Position numbers and translations under genes: made by a program. Positions 6,504 through 7,077 of a stretch of 7,077 nt of DNA are shown piece after piece (position 1 is the first letter of the stretch; every line of letters starts with the position of its first letter). This DNA comes from Spirochaetaceae bacterium (GTDB lineage: Bacteria; Spirochaetota; Spirochaetia; Treponematales; Breznakiellaceae): positions 1 to 7,077 of the forward strand of contig JAIRNN010000276.1 of NCBI GenBank assembly GCA_031257995.1, written 5' to 3'. The notes beneath the pieces are model-generated. The model worked only from the letters and a program-made list of their open reading frames with translations, had not been told where the DNA came from and made no database searches.

Positions 6504-6535
6504 GAGGAAGAGAGGGAGAAGAGAGGGAGAAGGAG
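6504..6535 (+). repeat. 32-base polypurine tract with an 11-bp tandem duplication
   Basis: All bases from 6504 to 6535 are A or G on the + strand. Within it AGAGGGAGAAG occurs twice back to back (6511-6521 and 6522-6532). It lies immediately upstream of the nadE promoter candidate. Such tracts can be unstable in length or adopt unusual DNA structure, but no function is shown. Confidence 0.8.
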
Positions 6536-6582
6536 TCCGGCGCTCATCCGGCTTCGGTTAAAGGCCGGCGCTGACGGTGGCG

Positions 6583-6620
6583 GCGGTAATGACCGCAGGG
6601 CCGCCGGAACGGATTACCGC
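6583..6620. repeat. Eight-base inverted repeat with an alternative short hairpin
   Basis: GCGGTAAT (6583-6590) and ATTACCGC (6613-6620) are perfect inverse copies around 22 bases. The left arm can instead fold locally, GCGGT (6583-6587) with ACCGC (6592-6596) around AATG. GGCGGC (6579-6584) can also pair with GCCGCC (6600-6605). These pairings exclude each other. Confidence 0.6.
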
Positions 6621-6623
6621 GCA

Positions 6624-6650
6624 TAAGGCACGGGCTTTTCGACGGCCTTA
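6624..6650. repeat. Six-base inverted repeat next to the hairpin array
   Basis: TAAGGC (6624-6629) and GCCTTA (6645-6650) pair around a 15-base loop. It lies between the preceding inverted repeat and the tandem array. No T run follows on either strand, so a terminator role is not indicated. Confidence 0.4.
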
Positions 6651-6680
6651 AGTCCGCACGGTTTACTCGATCACGTCCCG

Positions 6681-6948
6681 CACAGACTTCTCTGTGTAGC
6701 CCGCACAGACTTTTCTGTGTAGCCCGCACAGACTTTTCTGTGTAGCCGCACAGACTTTTCTGTGTAGCCCGCACAGACTTCTCTGTGTAGCCCGCACAGA
6801 CTTCTCTGTGTAGCCCGCACAGATTTCTCTGTGTAACCTACACAGACTTCTCTGTGTAACCTACACAGACTTCTCTGTGTAACCTACACAGATTTCTCTG
6901 TGTAACCTACACAGACTTCTCTGTGGAACCTGCACAGATTTCTCGGTG
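6681..6948. repeat. Tandem array of twelve 22-23 bp hairpin units
   Basis: Twelve copies of the palindromic core CACAGAcTTcTCTGTG start at 6681, 6704, 6727, 6749, 6772, 6795, 6818, 6841, 6864, 6887, 6910 and 6933. The step is 23 bases, except one of 22. Each core is a six-base stem with a four-base loop (CTTC, CTTT or TTTC on the + strand; GAAG, AAAG or GAAA on the - strand). The seven-base linkers are TAGCCCG after units 1-6 (TAGCCG after unit 3) and TAACCTA after units 7-10. Next to TAACCTA the stem grows to eight bases, TACACAGA/TCTGTGTA. The last unit has CTG/CAG outside its stem and one mismatch inside (TCGGTG). The stems are almost invariant while the loops change. Nothing in the array codes, since 23 is not a multiple of three. 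Confidence 0.95.
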
Positions 6949-6963
6949 CAGCCACCCCAGGAA

Positions 6964-6977
6964 AGCCCTGCGGGGCT
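6964..6977 (-). terminator. Terminator-like hairpin overlapping the stop of the edge gene
   Basis: On the - strand AGCCC and GGGCT pair around CGCA and are followed by TTTCC. The stem includes part of the stop codon at 6976-6978. An outer pairing CCACC/GGTGG (6952-6956 with 6979-6983) can lengthen the structure. The T run is only three or four bases, so termination would be partial at best, leaving room for read-through into the array. Confidence 0.35.
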
Positions 6978-7077
6978 AGGTGGAGAGCATGAAGTCGGTC
7001 TCGATGATGCGGAACTCTTTCAGCAGCGCTGTCCCGTTGGTATACTGCGTGCGTACCTGCACCTTCCAGCTCTTGCC
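6976..7077 (-). CDS. C-terminal end of an unidentified protein, cut by the window edge
   Basis: Reading leftward from the right edge, 33 codons stay open to a TAG at 6976-6978. The peptide starts GKSWKVQVRTQYTNGTALL and ends FRIIETDFMLST. The amino-acid pattern, with alternating hydrophobic and polar residues and an Asn-Gly turn, suggests a beta-strand pair at the end of a larger domain, perhaps of a secreted or surface protein. I do not recognise the family. The composition resembles real coding sequence, and a terminator-like hairpin directly at the stop supports a genuine gene end. Its start and size are outside the window. It is on the same strand as nadE and separated from it by the hairpin array. 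With so short a piece a chance open frame is possible. Confidence 0.55.
   Translation of the reverse strand, partial: GKSWKVQVRTQYTNGTALLKEFRIIETDFMLST

Larger units (their letters stand above)
6463..6975. other. Structure-rich gene-free region between the edge gene and nadE
   Basis: This 513-base stretch has no supportable gene on either strand. From the nadE side outward it holds the nadE promoter candidate, a polypurine tract (6504-6535), a GC-rich block with competing inverted repeats (6536-6660), the twelve-unit hairpin array (6681-6948) and a terminator-like hairpin (6964-6977). Both flanking genes read leftward, so anything transcribed past the edge gene would carry the whole array in its RNA. 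Confidence 0.7.

Noticed and set aside
6058..6561. A + strand 167-codon frame across the nadE start
   Set aside because: It is an antisense shadow of the GC-rich glutaminase region, rich in Gly, Glu and Val, with no family signature.
6544..6774. A - strand protein frame of 76 codons running into the hairpin array
   Set aside because: The repeat step of 23 bases shifts frame in every unit, giving peptide repeats only by accident; no ribosome-binding site and no recognisable domain.
6681..6948. CRISPR array
   Set aside because: The linkers are only 6-7 bases and nearly identical, with no unique spacers and no cas genes; it is a simple tandem repeat with palindromic units.

Overview
The window looks like a bacterial chromosome segment, fairly GC-rich. 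A spirochaete of the Treponema group is my best guess. It rests on the look of the degenerate transposase, the YesN-type regulator and the TraB/GumN protein, and it is an inference from memory of similar proteins, not a database result.

Left part, mostly + strand. Bases 1-1046 hold a 5'-truncated, frameshifted DDE transposase pseudogene. It is followed by a short pair of repeats that look like an insertion-sequence end. A 352-base leader region with several inverted repeats (1047-1398) then precedes a response regulator with a receiver and an AraC-type DNA-binding domain (1399-2235). No partner kinase is visible. Thirty-two bases downstream lies rsgA, a ribosome-assembly GTPase (2268-3170).

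Middle and right part, - strand. A gap of about 140 bases with a GC-rich hairpin separates rsgA from a converging pair of genes. That pair is a glutamine-dependent NAD+ synthetase (4510-6462), followed 11 bases downstream by a secreted or periplasmic TraB/GumN-family protein (3314-4498). The two are probably co-transcribed. The NAD+ synthetase carries an unusual repeat-rich and proline-rich linker between its two catalytic domains. Its predicted promoter lies so close to the start codon that the mRNA may be leaderless.

Right edge. Bases 6463-6975 contain no recognisable gene but are rich in structure: a polypurine tract, two longer inverted repeats, and an array of twelve tandem 22-23 bp units. 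Each unit contains a CACAGA/TCTGTG hairpin. Beyond a terminator-like hairpin, the last 102 bases encode the C-terminal 33 residues of an unidentified - strand protein.

The genes form no single pathway: the regulator, ribosome maturation, NAD synthesis and envelope protein are ordinary chromosomal functions. The most unusual item is the hairpin array between the edge gene and the NAD+ synthetase gene. The altered acidic pocket of the regulator and the expanded synthetase linker come next.
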